NCBI GenBank assembly: GCA_002494975.1
Contig: DADI01000031.1
Coordinates: forward strand, 882-31,278
DNA from: Euryarchaeota archaeon UBA556
GTDB taxonomy: Archaea; Thermoplasmatota; Poseidoniia; Poseidoniales; Thalassarchaeaceae
DNA: 30,397 nt
Reading direction: 5' to 3'
Under the pieces are notes generated by a model. The model did not search any database. It saw nothing but the letters and a program-made list of their open reading frames with translations, and was not told where the DNA came from. This document shows positions 8,007 through 16,741 of the stretch, in pieces. How positions within the stretch are numbered: the stretch's first letter is position 1; the number at the start of each line of letters is the position of its first letter. The position numbers and the translations under genes are program-made.

Positions 8007-8861
8007 TCATTCTTCTTCTCTAATTACTATCAAATTGGATGGCCATGATTCTCCTGAAATTTTCAGAGGAGGGGCTTTTAGAAGTCTGTTTAATTCTGTG
8101 TCAGATATAAAATTATGATTGAATGGATCATGGATTATCCTACCTTGATAAACTATGCTAAATGCTAAAAATTTATTATCTCCTCTGGTTAATCCTGTAA
8201 TCTCTGCCGAGTAATGAACCAGATCTTTTGAATATTTTGCAATTAAACCATTTCTGAAATTTCTAGTCAATAAAATCCATCCTTCATTGAAAATATCATC
8301 GGAAAAATCACTTAGTGAAATCGGTAATAACCATCTTGCAGAATTGACCGATAAAGAATTACTAATATTATTCACGGTTTTGAGCCAAGAATATAAGAAA
8401 AAAATATACCCTAACCAACCTAATTTAGGGTCAATCATAATATGTAAAATAAATAGAACTACCCCTAAGAAAAACGGTAAGGCCTCTAAAGGAAATAAAT
8501 TCAAACTCTCACTGTTCCCATTGGAAAACCACAAAAATGGCACTAAAACTAAAATCCATGAAATAGAAAAAAATATAATTGCAAGATTTTGGTCATCAAT
8601 AGGTGTTTCATCTGGAAATATTAGTGGAATTGCGCTAGCTATTAGGAAAAATAATGACCAAGCAGTCGTAAACAGAATCTGTGGCCCAACTGGTTGTAAT
8701 CTCTGTCTCATCCACCCTCTTCCACCAATATCTGGACTAGTGAAATCCCAAGAATCAGGAGGATTTATCTCATCTAATCTAACTATGCTCAGAACTCTTC
8801 CGGAATTAGGCCACCATAGAGGGCTGCCTAACAGCCAATCTTGGTCTGCCCCTTGCTGCAT
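8007..8861 (-). CDS. Unknown four-helix membrane protein between glycine-cleavage and purine genes
   Basis: I do not recognise this 284-residue protein. Residues 1-60 are soluble, with many Trp and Pro residues. Four likely membrane segments follow between about 60 and 170: the FTTAWSLFFLIA region, the IIFFSISWILVLV region, the LPFFLGVVLFILHI region and the LGYIFFLYSWL region. The last 110 residues are soluble and mixed alpha/beta, ending in a charged IREEE tail. It lies 37 bp after gcvPB and 59 bp before purE in the same direction, so it is probably co-transcribed with them. Nothing in the sequence identifies it as a transporter or enzyme. Confidence 0.75.
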   Translation of the reverse strand: MQQGADQDWLLGSPLWWPNSGRVLSIVRLDEINPPDSWDFTSPDIGGRGWMRQRLQPVGPQILFTTAWSLFFLIASAIPLIFPDETPIDDQNLAIIFFSISWILVLVPFLWFSNGNSESLNLFPLEALPFFLGVVLFILHIMIDPKLGWLGYIFFLYSWLKTVNNISNSLSVNSARWLLPISLSDFSDDIFNEGWILLTRNFRNGLIAKYSKDLVHYSAEITGLTRGDNKFLAFSIVYQGRIIHDPFNHNFISDTELNRLLKAPPLKISGESWPSNLIVIREEE

Positions 8862-8898
8862 TGTTCCTGCGAGTACGTTATGACTCTTGTTTTTTTGC

Positions 8899-10440
8899 TT
8901 AATCTTGGACAGTGTTATTACCTGGGTGGCGAAGGATTAAGTTTCTGGCAGCCCATACTTCATCGACTCTTCCGACATCAGTTGTATGTGGAGCAGTAGT
9001 GACAATTTCAGGATCTTCAGTTAAAATATTGAGGAAATCTTTAGCAAATTGATCAAGTACTTCTTTCGACTCTGTTTCTGTCGGTTCAATCATTAGGCAC
9101 TCAGGTACAATCATTGGAAAATATAGAGTAGGAGCCATGACACCATAATCCAGTAACCTCTTTGCTATATCTTTTCCAGTAATCCCTACTTTATCTTTTA
9201 ATTGTATCATAGATAATGTAAACTCATGCATAACAAAATCAGTAGGAGCACCATCTAGAGGCATGGCGTGAATATTAGAAGCGACTTCGGGGTCAGGATT
9301 CATTATCTTATATCTGAGATAATTGGCATTCAATACTGCATGTTCAGACATTCTTTCTAGTTCTCGACCATACCGTCTATAAAATGCCCAGCAACGTACT
9401 ACTGCTCCTGCATTACCATGCCATTGCTGAACTTTACCAATGGTTTTCTCAGGAGTTACCCAACTATACCAAAATCCATCGCCAACTCCTTCAGCATCAG
9501 AATCGTTTAGTTTTCTCCGAGATGCCAGAGGAGTAGGGAGATATTTTGCTAAATGGGCTTTGACGCCAATAGGTCCACTACCAGGGCCTCCACCTCCATG
9601 TGGCTGACTAAAGGTTTTGTGAAGATTATAGTGGACGGCGTCAAATCCCATCATCCCAGGGTCCGTTTTTCCAATTATTGCATTGAAGTTCGCACCATCA
9701 TAGTACATTTGACCTCCTGCAGAATGCACTATTTCTGATGCCTTGGCAATTTCAGGTTCAAAGACACCAAGAGTTGAAGGATTAGTAATCATCATTGCAG
9801 CAGTATCATCTCCAACTACAGATTGCAGAGCATCTAAGTCAATTCGGCCATCTTTACCACTTGGTATCTCAATTATTTCATAACCGCACATCGAAGCCGA
9901 GGCAGGGTTAGTTCCATGCGCAGAATCAGGAACTATGACTTTATTTCTGTGACCCTCTCCTCTTTCACGATGGAATTCTTGAATACACCTCATAGCTGTG
10001 AATTCTCCTTGAGCACCAGCAACAGGCTGTAATGTAACTTGATCCATTCCGGAACAGATTGCAAGCATCTCTTGCATCTCAAAGAAAATTGAAAGTATAC
10101 CCTGAATTTGATGTTCGGGTTGTAAAGGATGCATTCTATCTATTCCTGGCAGGTTAACTATTCTCTCGTTAACCCTAGGATTATGCTTCATAGTACACGA
10201 ACCTAGAGGATAAAAACCAGTATCAATTCCAAAATTTCTTCTTGACAGCCAAGTATAGTGACGAACTAATTCTGGCTCGCTCGCTCTTGGCCAAGCCGGT
10301 GGAATAGATCTCAACATAGATTTAGGGACCGTCTCTTTAATCTGAGAAAAGGACAAAATTGGTTTAGGCTGAGACCAACCTGCATTTGATGAACCATTGA
10401 ACGCGAAAATATCACTCAAAATTCCACCTCCTTTATCCAT
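8899..10440 (-). CDS. gcvPB: Glycine dehydrogenase (decarboxylating), subunit 2
   Basis: This 513-residue protein is the PLP-carrying half of the split P-protein. The complex decarboxylates glycine and passes the aminomethyl group to lipoylated H-protein. Visible motifs are GSCTMKHNPR near 80-89, PVAGAQGEF near 139-147, SAHGTNPASA near 173-182, and the PLP-lysine motif HYNLHKTFSQPHGGGG with K275. It overlaps the end of gcvPA by 25 bp, typical of tightly coupled subunit genes. Neither gcvH nor a lipoamide dehydrogenase gene is present in the window, so those parts must lie elsewhere. Confidence 0.97.
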   Translation of the reverse strand: MDKGGGILSDIFAFNGSSNAGWSQPKPILSFSQIKETVPKSMLRSIPPAWPRASEPELVRHYTWLSRRNFGIDTGFYPLGSCTMKHNPRVNERIVNLPGIDRMHPLQPEHQIQGILSIFFEMQEMLAICSGMDQVTLQPVAGAQGEFTAMRCIQEFHRERGEGHRNKVIVPDSAHGTNPASASMCGYEIIEIPSGKDGRIDLDALQSVVGDDTAAMMITNPSTLGVFEPEIAKASEIVHSAGGQMYYDGANFNAIIGKTDPGMMGFDAVHYNLHKTFSQPHGGGGPGSGPIGVKAHLAKYLPTPLASRRKLNDSDAEGVGDGFWYSWVTPEKTIGKVQQWHGNAGAVVRCWAFYRRYGRELERMSEHAVLNANYLRYKIMNPDPEVASNIHAMPLDGAPTDFVMHEFTLSMIQLKDKVGITGKDIAKRLLDYGVMAPTLYFPMIVPECLMIEPTETESKEVLDQFAKDFLNILTEDPEIVTTAPHTTDVGRVDEVWAARNLILRHPGNNTVQD

Positions 10441-11783
10441 TCTTTAATGGCACTAACAAGTGACGAAATATCTGATTCACTTGTTCTTTCATCACAGCCT
10501 ATTAGTAAGCATGAAGACATTTCACTCCACCATTGACCTAGTGGTAAGCCTGCCATTACTCCTTTGGAATCAATAAATGCTACCGCTTCTCCTGAGTCAC
10601 CAGGTAATTTAATTACAAAATCTCTAAAATTATGTGAATTCGGATGAACTAATTCTACACCTTTAATCGATTGAAGAGCCTTCTTAGTGACTTCCGTAGA
10701 TGCCGCTACTCTTTGAGATAAGACAGTGATACCATCTGGCCCTAAAAGAGACATGTGCATAGCGCCCATTAGAGCAATTAATGTCTCATTAGAACAAATA
10801 TTTGATGTGGCTCTATGTCTCCTTATGTGTTGCTCTCTTGTGGAAAGGGTAAGAGTAAATGCCATCTTTTCATTAGAGTCATGAGTTTGACCTACAATTC
10901 TTCCCGGCATCTGTCGAATGTATTTATCGGTACAAGCGAATATACCATAAATTGGACCACCAAAGGTAGGTCCTATACCAAAAGGTTGACCTTCCCCTAC
11001 AACAATATCCGCACCCCATTCACCCGGAGGAGAAACAATACCAAGAGAAACTGCATCTACACCGACTATTAAGGCAGTATTGTCGCCAATCAATTCTTTC
11101 AGCTTTAAAAGGCCTTCATCAAGTATTCCAAATGAGTTAGGTTGTTCCACATAAACTGCACAAGAACCATTAGCAATAGATGCTGAATCAATATCTAAAT
11201 GACCATTCTGGTCGTGCTTAAGGATTTGAATATTAATCCCTGCTCCCTGCACATAATTTTCTATGACTGACATTCGATGTGGAGGGACTAACTCGGAAAT
11301 ATAGATTGTTTCTTTCTGTGTGGCTTTTTTATTATGAACTCGAACTGCACAGGTGATTGCCTCGGCTGCTGATGTAGATGCATCATACATACTAACATTG
11401 GATATAGGTAAACTAACAAGTTCAGAAATCATGGTCTGGAATTCCCACATTGCTTGTAACATACCTTGACTAACTTCTGCCTGATAAGGAGTGTAAGAGG
11501 TCAAGAATTCTCCTCTGGTAGCTAGCATTCCTACCATAGTTGGGACAAAATTTCTAGATAACCCTGCTGAAAGAAAAGAGGGCCTAGAATCAAGATTAAT
11601 ATTCGAACCAAGTAGATGTTGAGCATCTCTCCAAATTTCTTCTTCAGACTGAGGTGGAGGTAGAGGTAATGGTTCGGTCCTCCTAACTTCGTCAGGAATA
11701 TTGGAAAACAGTTGATCTATGGATTTTAAGCCCATTATTGAGAGCATTTCTTGTTCACGACCTAAATTTGGTAATTGATCCAT
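10416..11783 (-). CDS. gcvPA: Glycine dehydrogenase (decarboxylating), subunit 1
   Basis: This 455-residue protein has the usual length of the PLP-lacking N-terminal half of the split P-protein. Motifs include LGREQEMLSIMG at the start, FLSAGLSRNFVPTMVG near 65-80, TSYTPYQAEVSQG near 94-106, MYDASTSAAEA near 131-141, and the STREQHIRRHRATSNICSNE region near 315-334. It is the first gene of a minus-strand run that continues through gcvPB, a membrane protein, purE, the GMP synthetase subunit, ogt and tRNA-Asn. It is divergent from an SDR-like gene across 122 bp (11784-11905), in which I see no defined element beyond A/T-rich stretches. Confidence 0.97.
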   Translation of the reverse strand: MDQLPNLGREQEMLSIMGLKSIDQLFSNIPDEVRRTEPLPLPPPQSEEEIWRDAQHLLGSNINLDSRPSFLSAGLSRNFVPTMVGMLATRGEFLTSYTPYQAEVSQGMLQAMWEFQTMISELVSLPISNVSMYDASTSAAEAITCAVRVHNKKATQKETIYISELVPPHRMSVIENYVQGAGINIQILKHDQNGHLDIDSASIANGSCAVYVEQPNSFGILDEGLLKLKELIGDNTALIVGVDAVSLGIVSPPGEWGADIVVGEGQPFGIGPTFGGPIYGIFACTDKYIRQMPGRIVGQTHDSNEKMAFTLTLSTREQHIRRHRATSNICSNETLIALMGAMHMSLLGPDGITVLSQRVAASTEVTKKALQSIKGVELVHPNSHNFRDFVIKLPGDSGEAVAFIDSKGVMAGLPLGQWWSEMSSCLLIGCDERTSESDISSLVSAIKEWIKEVEF

Positions 11784-11905
11784 CTATATCTCCCCGGTTG
11801 TATATGCCTTAGGAAGCGAAATAATGACTTAATTGTTCGTTGCTGAAAACTATACATTAGACCGATACGCTCTTAGAGTTTAGGAATTAGTCGAGGCATG
11901 TTAGA

Positions 11906-12748
11906 ATGAACGTTGCCATCACCGCCTCGGATGCTTTTGTCGCTCCATTTATAGTAGAAATGCTCGGAAAAAGTGCTGTAATCATCCCAGATGAAGTAAT
12001 TAGTGACCAGCTAAAACTGGATACAATGTTAACTCCTTGTAATGCACTAATACATATTAATTCAAGACCTGTAGAATCATCTTTTGAAAGGAATGACCGG
12101 CAAACAAAATTAGAGATGATGAATGCGGCAAGACCTATTCTAGATGCAGTAGATAGACACGGAAGTTTACATCTGATAATAATAGGTACGCTAAGAGTAC
12201 ATCCTCAATGGGAACCTGGAGAGCCGTTTTATGGTCTCGATTCAACTCTCGCTCCAAGAGATACTGCTGCAGAAGGTCAATTGTGGATGGAAGAAAATGC
12301 TTTGGACCGTGCCCAAACTGAAAGACCTGTTAGTGTAATTCGGGCTTCTAATGTTCAGGGGGTACCTCTCTCAGGACCGCCTGGAAATGGGCTTTTACAT
12401 CGCTGGGCTAACGAATGCCAAATGGGCTGGATAAACGTACCAGGAGATGGTTCGAATCCTAAAGATTTTATCCATGTAGAAGATTTAGTACAAGTAATAG
12501 GGGGTATTATTCAGAATCCACCACTTACTAGGGAAGAAATTGCAGTTGGTTCTGGCAAAGGTATATCAATGCATGATTTAGCGAATATTTTCCAATCAAA
12601 GACTGGATGTGAAATTGAACTAAATCAACGTGATGACGATGAAGTATTCGGAGTTGTTGATGCTTGGGTACTCGAAGAGAGATTGGGATTCAGACCTAGA
12701 ATTAGTCTTGAAGAAATGATTGACGAAGCATTTGAAGCAGCTCAGTGA
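11906..12748 (+). CDS. Degenerate extended-SDR (NAD-dependent epimerase-like) protein
   Basis: This 280-residue protein has the layout of extended short-chain dehydrogenases/epimerases: an N-terminal Rossmann half and a C-terminal substrate half with NPKDFIHVEDLVQVI (about 186-200), matching the family's fIHVdD motif. Key residues are lost. The TGxxGFxG nucleotide loop reads TASDAFVAP (7-15), and no YxxxK pair is visible where expected (region DSTLAPRDTAAEGQLW near 112-127). It may bind a nucleotide-sugar or protein without redox chemistry, or use an altered cofactor mode. The start follows a weak GAGG about 9 nt upstream. Its 3' end overlaps the convergent EF-hand gene by 7 bp. Confidence 0.75.
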   Translation: MNVAITASDAFVAPFIVEMLGKSAVIIPDEVISDQLKLDTMLTPCNALIHINSRPVESSFERNDRQTKLEMMNAARPILDAVDRHGSLHLIIIGTLRVHPQWEPGEPFYGLDSTLAPRDTAAEGQLWMEENALDRAQTERPVSVIRASNVQGVPLSGPPGNGLLHRWANECQMGWINVPGDGSNPKDFIHVEDLVQVIGGIIQNPPLTREEIAVGSGKGISMHDLANIFQSKTGCEIELNQRDDDEVFGVVDAWVLEERLGFRPRISLEEMIDEAFEAAQ

Positions 12749-14364
12749 AGATTAACCACTAGTCTTTTCCTAATGCCGTTCCAATCCGCAACTGATACTA
12801 CTGAATTCATCTCTGTACCAGATAATATCTTATCAGTATCTACATCTTTTTTCACTCTGACTTCAATTTCGTTAGAATCAGATGTCACAAGTAGAGTATT
12901 ACCACCCTTATATTCTTCAGATATTCCTATTCCAAAAGATCGGTCAATAGAATTAACTCTAAAAGATAATTCTAATATCTGTCCTTTAAATCGTGATAAT
13001 AACTCTCTTTGTTCATTCAAAAACCTTGCTTCACTCATTTGTTTGACTATTTCTTGTAACGGTAATACGAGATTATTAGATTCAGGGACTGATGGAGGAG
13101 TAGTAGAAGTACTAATTTGAGTTTCAATATTAGATTTAATTGAAGTGTCCTCTATCTCAGGAGAGTTATTTGAATAAGATAATGGCTCACTAACAGTAAC
13201 TCTATCTGGTAGTTCAACTCTCTCAGGTGCATCTACATTATGTTCTCTTCCCCATTCTTCAGAACTTATTTGATCAACAACCTCAACTCTGTCTGGAGCC
13301 TCTACATGGTGGGCATTGTGCCAAGATTGTTCATTGGTAACTGCCTCAGAGGACGATTCTTCTGGTAGAATGTCATTTACTTCTTCTCCAACTTGTGACT
13401 TAGCAGAAGCTTGTGCTGCTAATCCACCAACAGCCCCCACCACTCCTAAACCAGCCGCAATCTTAGCACTATCACCGGATAGTTGAGTTTTGGCTACAGT
13501 TACTACAGCATCTGACTTGATTTTCCATATTGCTCTGGCGGGAGCCTGTAAGATAACAGGCAATTGAGATACTTCTTGCTCAAATTTCTTAGTTGATTCT
13601 GAATGCATATTATCTATAAATTCAGAACTTGGAGGGTTTTCTATCATTTTTTCTAATTCTTCTGCCCACTTATCTACAGAAGTATTCATGTCAAATTCGG
13701 GCTCTACCACCTCTATTTCCTCGGATGGGATTTTATTTTGGCTACTATCTATTAATTGCTGATTATCATTTGTTTCCGAGATAGATGATGCAGAAATCGT
13801 AATCTTACCAGCTCCTACAAATCGACGAATACCAATAGGAATATTTCCATCGGCAGGAACTCTAGTCCATCCACCACCATACCAGTCATTACTACCATTT
13901 TGTTCCCTGTCATCTAAACTCCATGAAGGAGCGCCTCCATCATTAGCATTATAGAAATACAATCTACAACCGCTGTTATTCATATACCAACTTTTACCAT
14001 TTATCATACTAGATTGAATCAAATATTCACCATTATATTTCCCATCTGGATGGTCCGAGATAAAAACTGAAGAGGAGTTAACTGCAGTTTTATTCTCAAT
14101 CCCCAAGAGAGCCATTAACTCACTTTGTTCTAAGTTGCCGTTACCATTAATGTCTATTGCAGAAAATATAGGTTGAAGATAAGAGCGAGGAGCACTAGAG
14201 CCGGTCAACTTAGTTAGTCCTTGATCAAATTCATCAATATTTATCTTACCATCACCATCAAAATCAAATTTTGAAATCATTGATTCGGGGGTAAAACCTC
14301 TGCTGATTAGCAATTTTTCGAGATTTTTCATTGCTGCAGCAACTAGTTTATCTGAAATGTCCAT
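12742..14364 (-). CDS. EF-hand protein with an unidentified Trp-rich domain
   Basis: This 540-residue protein opens with a paired EF-hand module. The loops are D34-E45 (DFDGDGKINIDE) and D71-E82 (DINGNGNLEQSE), both with calcium ligands in the canonical places. Residues about 100-195 form a compact domain rich in Tyr, Trp and Gly (KYNGEYLIQSS, KSWYMNNSG, APSWSLDD, GGGWTRV) that I cannot name. The middle has a Gly/Ala hydrophobic stretch (IAAGLGVVGAVGGLAA, about 302-317) and a short repeat (HHVEAPDRVEV, then HNVDAPERVEL). The last 95 residues form another globular domain. No signal peptide is visible, so it appears cytoplasmic unless the Gly/Ala stretch inserts in the membrane. Function unknown; calcium sensing is an inference from the EF-hands. 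Confidence 0.8.
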   Translation of the reverse strand: MDISDKLVAAAMKNLEKLLISRGFTPESMISKFDFDGDGKINIDEFDQGLTKLTGSSAPRSYLQPIFSAIDINGNGNLEQSELMALLGIENKTAVNSSSVFISDHPDGKYNGEYLIQSSMINGKSWYMNNSGCRLYFYNANDGGAPSWSLDDREQNGSNDWYGGGWTRVPADGNIPIGIRRFVGAGKITISASSISETNDNQQLIDSSQNKIPSEEIEVVEPEFDMNTSVDKWAEELEKMIENPPSSEFIDNMHSESTKKFEQEVSQLPVILQAPARAIWKIKSDAVVTVAKTQLSGDSAKIAAGLGVVGAVGGLAAQASAKSQVGEEVNDILPEESSSEAVTNEQSWHNAHHVEAPDRVEVVDQISSEEWGREHNVDAPERVELPDRVTVSEPLSYSNNSPEIEDTSIKSNIETQISTSTTPPSVPESNNLVLPLQEIVKQMSEARFLNEQRELLSRFKGQILELSFRVNSIDRSFGIGISEEYKGGNTLLVTSDSNEIEVRVKKDVDTDKILSGTEMNSVVSVADWNGIRKRLVVNLH

Positions 14365-14426
14365 GCTATACCGTGAAAGGACACAGACATGATACTTGCG
14401 CCGACACTATTTCCCCTAAATAAGAA

Positions 14427-15566
14427 TTAAACAAATGGTGGTTTGACAACAATAGACCTAATTCTACGCCTTGAACTTGCTTGAATCCATAATTCTTGAT
14501 CTAAAACTACCGCTTCTAAATAACCCATAGCTATACCTGTTCGATTAAGACTTGGAGATGGACCTCCGCTAGTAACATAACCAACGATTTTTGCATTATG
14601 ATCAGAACCGTCATACACCAAGTGACCAGGGCGTGGAGAAGGACCCTTTTCTTGACAGAGAAGACCGTGCCATTTAGCACCCGAATCCATAGATTTGATA
14701 ACTGACTTTTTACCTATGAAATCATGATCCAAATTAAGTCCAAAAGGAACATTAGTTTCAGCAGAATTACGCGCTAAGAAGCCTTCTGGGAAATCAATTT
14801 CAGGATCTACTCCTAATCCTGGCCATAAAAAATCTTGACCTGAAAGAAGGTAGCCTTTCTCAAGCCTTAATGTATCTCTAGCACCTAATCCAACGGGTAG
14901 AGCTCCAGAATTAAGAAGAGCATCCCAAAGTATTGGGGCTTGAATTTCGGGAATAAAAATTTCAACACCCTTTTCACCTGTATATCCTGTTCCTTGAATC
15001 CATCCGGTTATCCCTAAGTCATTGACTGAAATCTCTTGACATCGAAATCGAGAAACTAGATTTTCTTTCCCAAGAACGATTTCTAAAATTGATGATGACT
15101 CGGGGCCCTGAAGGGCAATTATACTAGTATTATCAGATAGATCTCTCATAGTTATAGAATCATCATCAGGGAGGTTTGATTGAAACCAATCCCACATTAT
15201 TGAAATCATAGATGCATTAGGGACTCCAAGAACTCTATTTTTTGAGTCAACAGCAAAAATCATGTCATCTATTAGATGTCCATTATTATCAAGAAAATGA
15301 GTATAACCACATTGACCACTTGCGAAGTTAATATACTGTTGAGTACCTATAGAATTCAACCATGATAGAACTCCTTCACCGCAGAATTCAAAAAAACCCA
15401 TATGAGAAACATCGAATATGCCGGATTTTTCACGGCAGGAAAGATGTTCCTCTTGAATTGAAGTGTACCATATTGGCAATTCAAAACCGTGGAAATCAAC
15501 TATCTTTGCACCGGACTCTAAATGTTTCTCATAAAGTGCCGTTCTCACGAGCCCGCCATCTCCCAT
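14427..15566 (-). CDS. gcvT: Aminomethyltransferase (glycine cleavage T-protein)
   Basis: This 379-residue protein matches T-protein, which releases ammonia from the aminomethyl-lipoyl H-protein and forms methylene-tetrahydrofolate. Motifs are TALYEKHLESGAKIVDFHGFE at 8-28 (split here: TALYEKH, then DFHGFELPI), SGIFDVSHMGF near 48-58, GYTGEKGVE near 178-186, LGARDTLRLEKGY near 219-231, and a C-terminal GYVTSGGPSPSL. It lies about 2.6 kb upstream of gcvPA on the same strand, separated by the EF-hand and SDR-like genes. It is divergent from the TFB gene across 141 bp, where an A/T-rich element near 15640-15650 could serve as its TATA box. Confidence 0.96.
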   Translation of the reverse strand: MGDGGLVRTALYEKHLESGAKIVDFHGFELPIWYTSIQEEHLSCREKSGIFDVSHMGFFEFCGEGVLSWLNSIGTQQYINFASGQCGYTHFLDNNGHLIDDMIFAVDSKNRVLGVPNASMISIMWDWFQSNLPDDDSITMRDLSDNTSIIALQGPESSSILEIVLGKENLVSRFRCQEISVNDLGITGWIQGTGYTGEKGVEIFIPEIQAPILWDALLNSGALPVGLGARDTLRLEKGYLLSGQDFLWPGLGVDPEIDFPEGFLARNSAETNVPFGLNLDHDFIGKKSVIKSMDSGAKWHGLLCQEKGPSPRPGHLVYDGSDHNAKIVGYVTSGGPSPSLNRTGIAMGYLEAVVLDQELWIQASSRRRIRSIVVKPPFV

Positions 15567-15667
15567 ATATCTCTGGGCTTAGGAACAAGTGCAAGAATGT
15601 GGCGCCTCGAAAAACACAAATCGATATTAGAAAACACAACTATATTATGACTAATTATTACGAGAGG

Positions 15668-15707
15668 TTTAAATATAACCGGTCGTACTATACAACCAGA
15701 GGTTGAT
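15668..15707 (+). promoter_or_regulatory. TATA box and ribosome binding site of the TFB gene
   Basis: TTTAAATATAA at 15668-15678 is a good match to an archaeal TATA element. Counting about 25 bp puts the transcript start near 15700, giving a leader of about 8 nt or less before the ATG at 15708. A GAGGT at 15699-15703 resembles a Shine-Dalgarno site. The start is a tandem ATG-ATG (15708 and 15711). No clear BRE could be defined by eye. Confidence 0.5.
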
Positions 15708-16724
15708 ATGATGAATAGAGATAGGCATGAACAAGAAATATCTGTAAACCAGAACTCAAAAGAAGGTTCTAGGAATAAATCAATTACTCCTAACAAGAGA
15801 CCATCCAGGGCAAGAGGGACTGAAGCAGTCACAGGGAAATGTAAAATTTGTGGTTCTAATTCATGGGATACAGATGCGGTTAGAGGAGAAACCATATGTG
15901 CAGAATGTGGTTATGTTGCTGCTGAAAATATGATCGATCCTGGCGCGGAATGGACTAATCATTCAGGTAGTGAAGATAGGAGCAGAGTTGGTGCACCGAC
16001 GACATTAACTCTGTCAGACAAGGGGCTTTCAACTCACATCAGTAAATCCGATTTGACATCTGGTGCCGCTGCAAGACACGGCATGAGCGGTAAGAATCTA
16101 CGCGAGTGGAGGAGAAGGCAAAGAGTTGATCAAAGAAGTAAAACGAGAGATAGTAGGAGTAGAAATTTGACAACCGCTATGCAATTTATCAGAGATAACG
16201 GAGATCTCCCTCCTCAAATAGAGCAGGAGGCTGCTAATTTGTATAGACATGCTATGAAAGAAGGGATTGTTACTGGAAGAAGTATACGTGGAGTAACTGC
16301 AGCCTGTGTGTATATAGCGGCTAGACAAGCAGAAATTCCTCGAAGGATTGAAGTCATAGCAAAGGCATTCGATATGGTTACAGAAGTGGAAGAAAAGGAA
16401 CTAAAAAGAACTATCAGATTAGTAGCTAGGAAGATGAATACACACCATATCACAGGACCTGAAGAATATTTCGAAAAATTCCATTCGGATTTAGAATTAC
16501 CACCTTATGTACTTGGAGATACAAGGGATTTGTGGGATAAAGTTAGTCAAAATATGGTTTGGCAAGGAAAGAAGCCTTCAGGGATAGCAGGATGTATTTT
16601 ATACAAAGCATCACAGAATAGTAATTCGCCGAGAACCCAAAAAGAAGTGTGCGAAGTTTCGGGTATTAGTGAAGTCACACTTAGAGGTTTATTGAAGATA
16701 TTAAACCAAATGTTATCTGAATAA
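15708..16724 (+). CDS. tfb: Transcription initiation factor B (TFB/TFIIB)
   Basis: This 338-residue protein is the archaeal general factor that binds TBP-TATA DNA and recruits RNA polymerase. The zinc ribbon has CxxC at C45/C48 and CxxC at C64/C67 with 15 residues between the pairs. A B-reader/linker region (AEWTNHSG...SRVGAPT) follows, then two cyclin-like repeats from about 150 to 240 (AMQFIRDN..., RSIRGVTAACVYIAAR) and about 250 to 338 (KKPSGIAGCILYKAS, ending in a helix-turn-helix-like SEVTLRGLLKIL). A polar, basic extension of about 43 residues precedes the ribbon, longer than in typical TFBs. The overall length is otherwise normal. It is divergent from gcvT. Confidence 0.96.
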   Translation: MMNRDRHEQEISVNQNSKEGSRNKSITPNKRPSRARGTEAVTGKCKICGSNSWDTDAVRGETICAECGYVAAENMIDPGAEWTNHSGSEDRSRVGAPTTLTLSDKGLSTHISKSDLTSGAAARHGMSGKNLREWRRRQRVDQRSKTRDSRSRNLTTAMQFIRDNGDLPPQIEQEAANLYRHAMKEGIVTGRSIRGVTAACVYIAARQAEIPRRIEVIAKAFDMVTEVEEKELKRTIRLVARKMNTHHITGPEEYFEKFHSDLELPPYVLGDTRDLWDKVSQNMVWQGKKPSGIAGCILYKASQNSNSPRTQKEVCEVSGISEVTLRGLLKILNQMLSE

Positions 16725-16741
16725 GTTCAATTTACAGTTGA

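Noticed and set aside
11898..11909. Minimal upstream frame Met-Leu-Glu-stop overlapping the SDR-like start codon
   Set aside because: Only three codons, with GAGG one base before it; most likely chance, though termination-reinitiation cannot be excluded.
15567..15707. Glycine riboswitch before gcvT
   Set aside because: Attractive given the pathway, but no glycine-aptamer pattern is visible and these riboswitches are bacterial.
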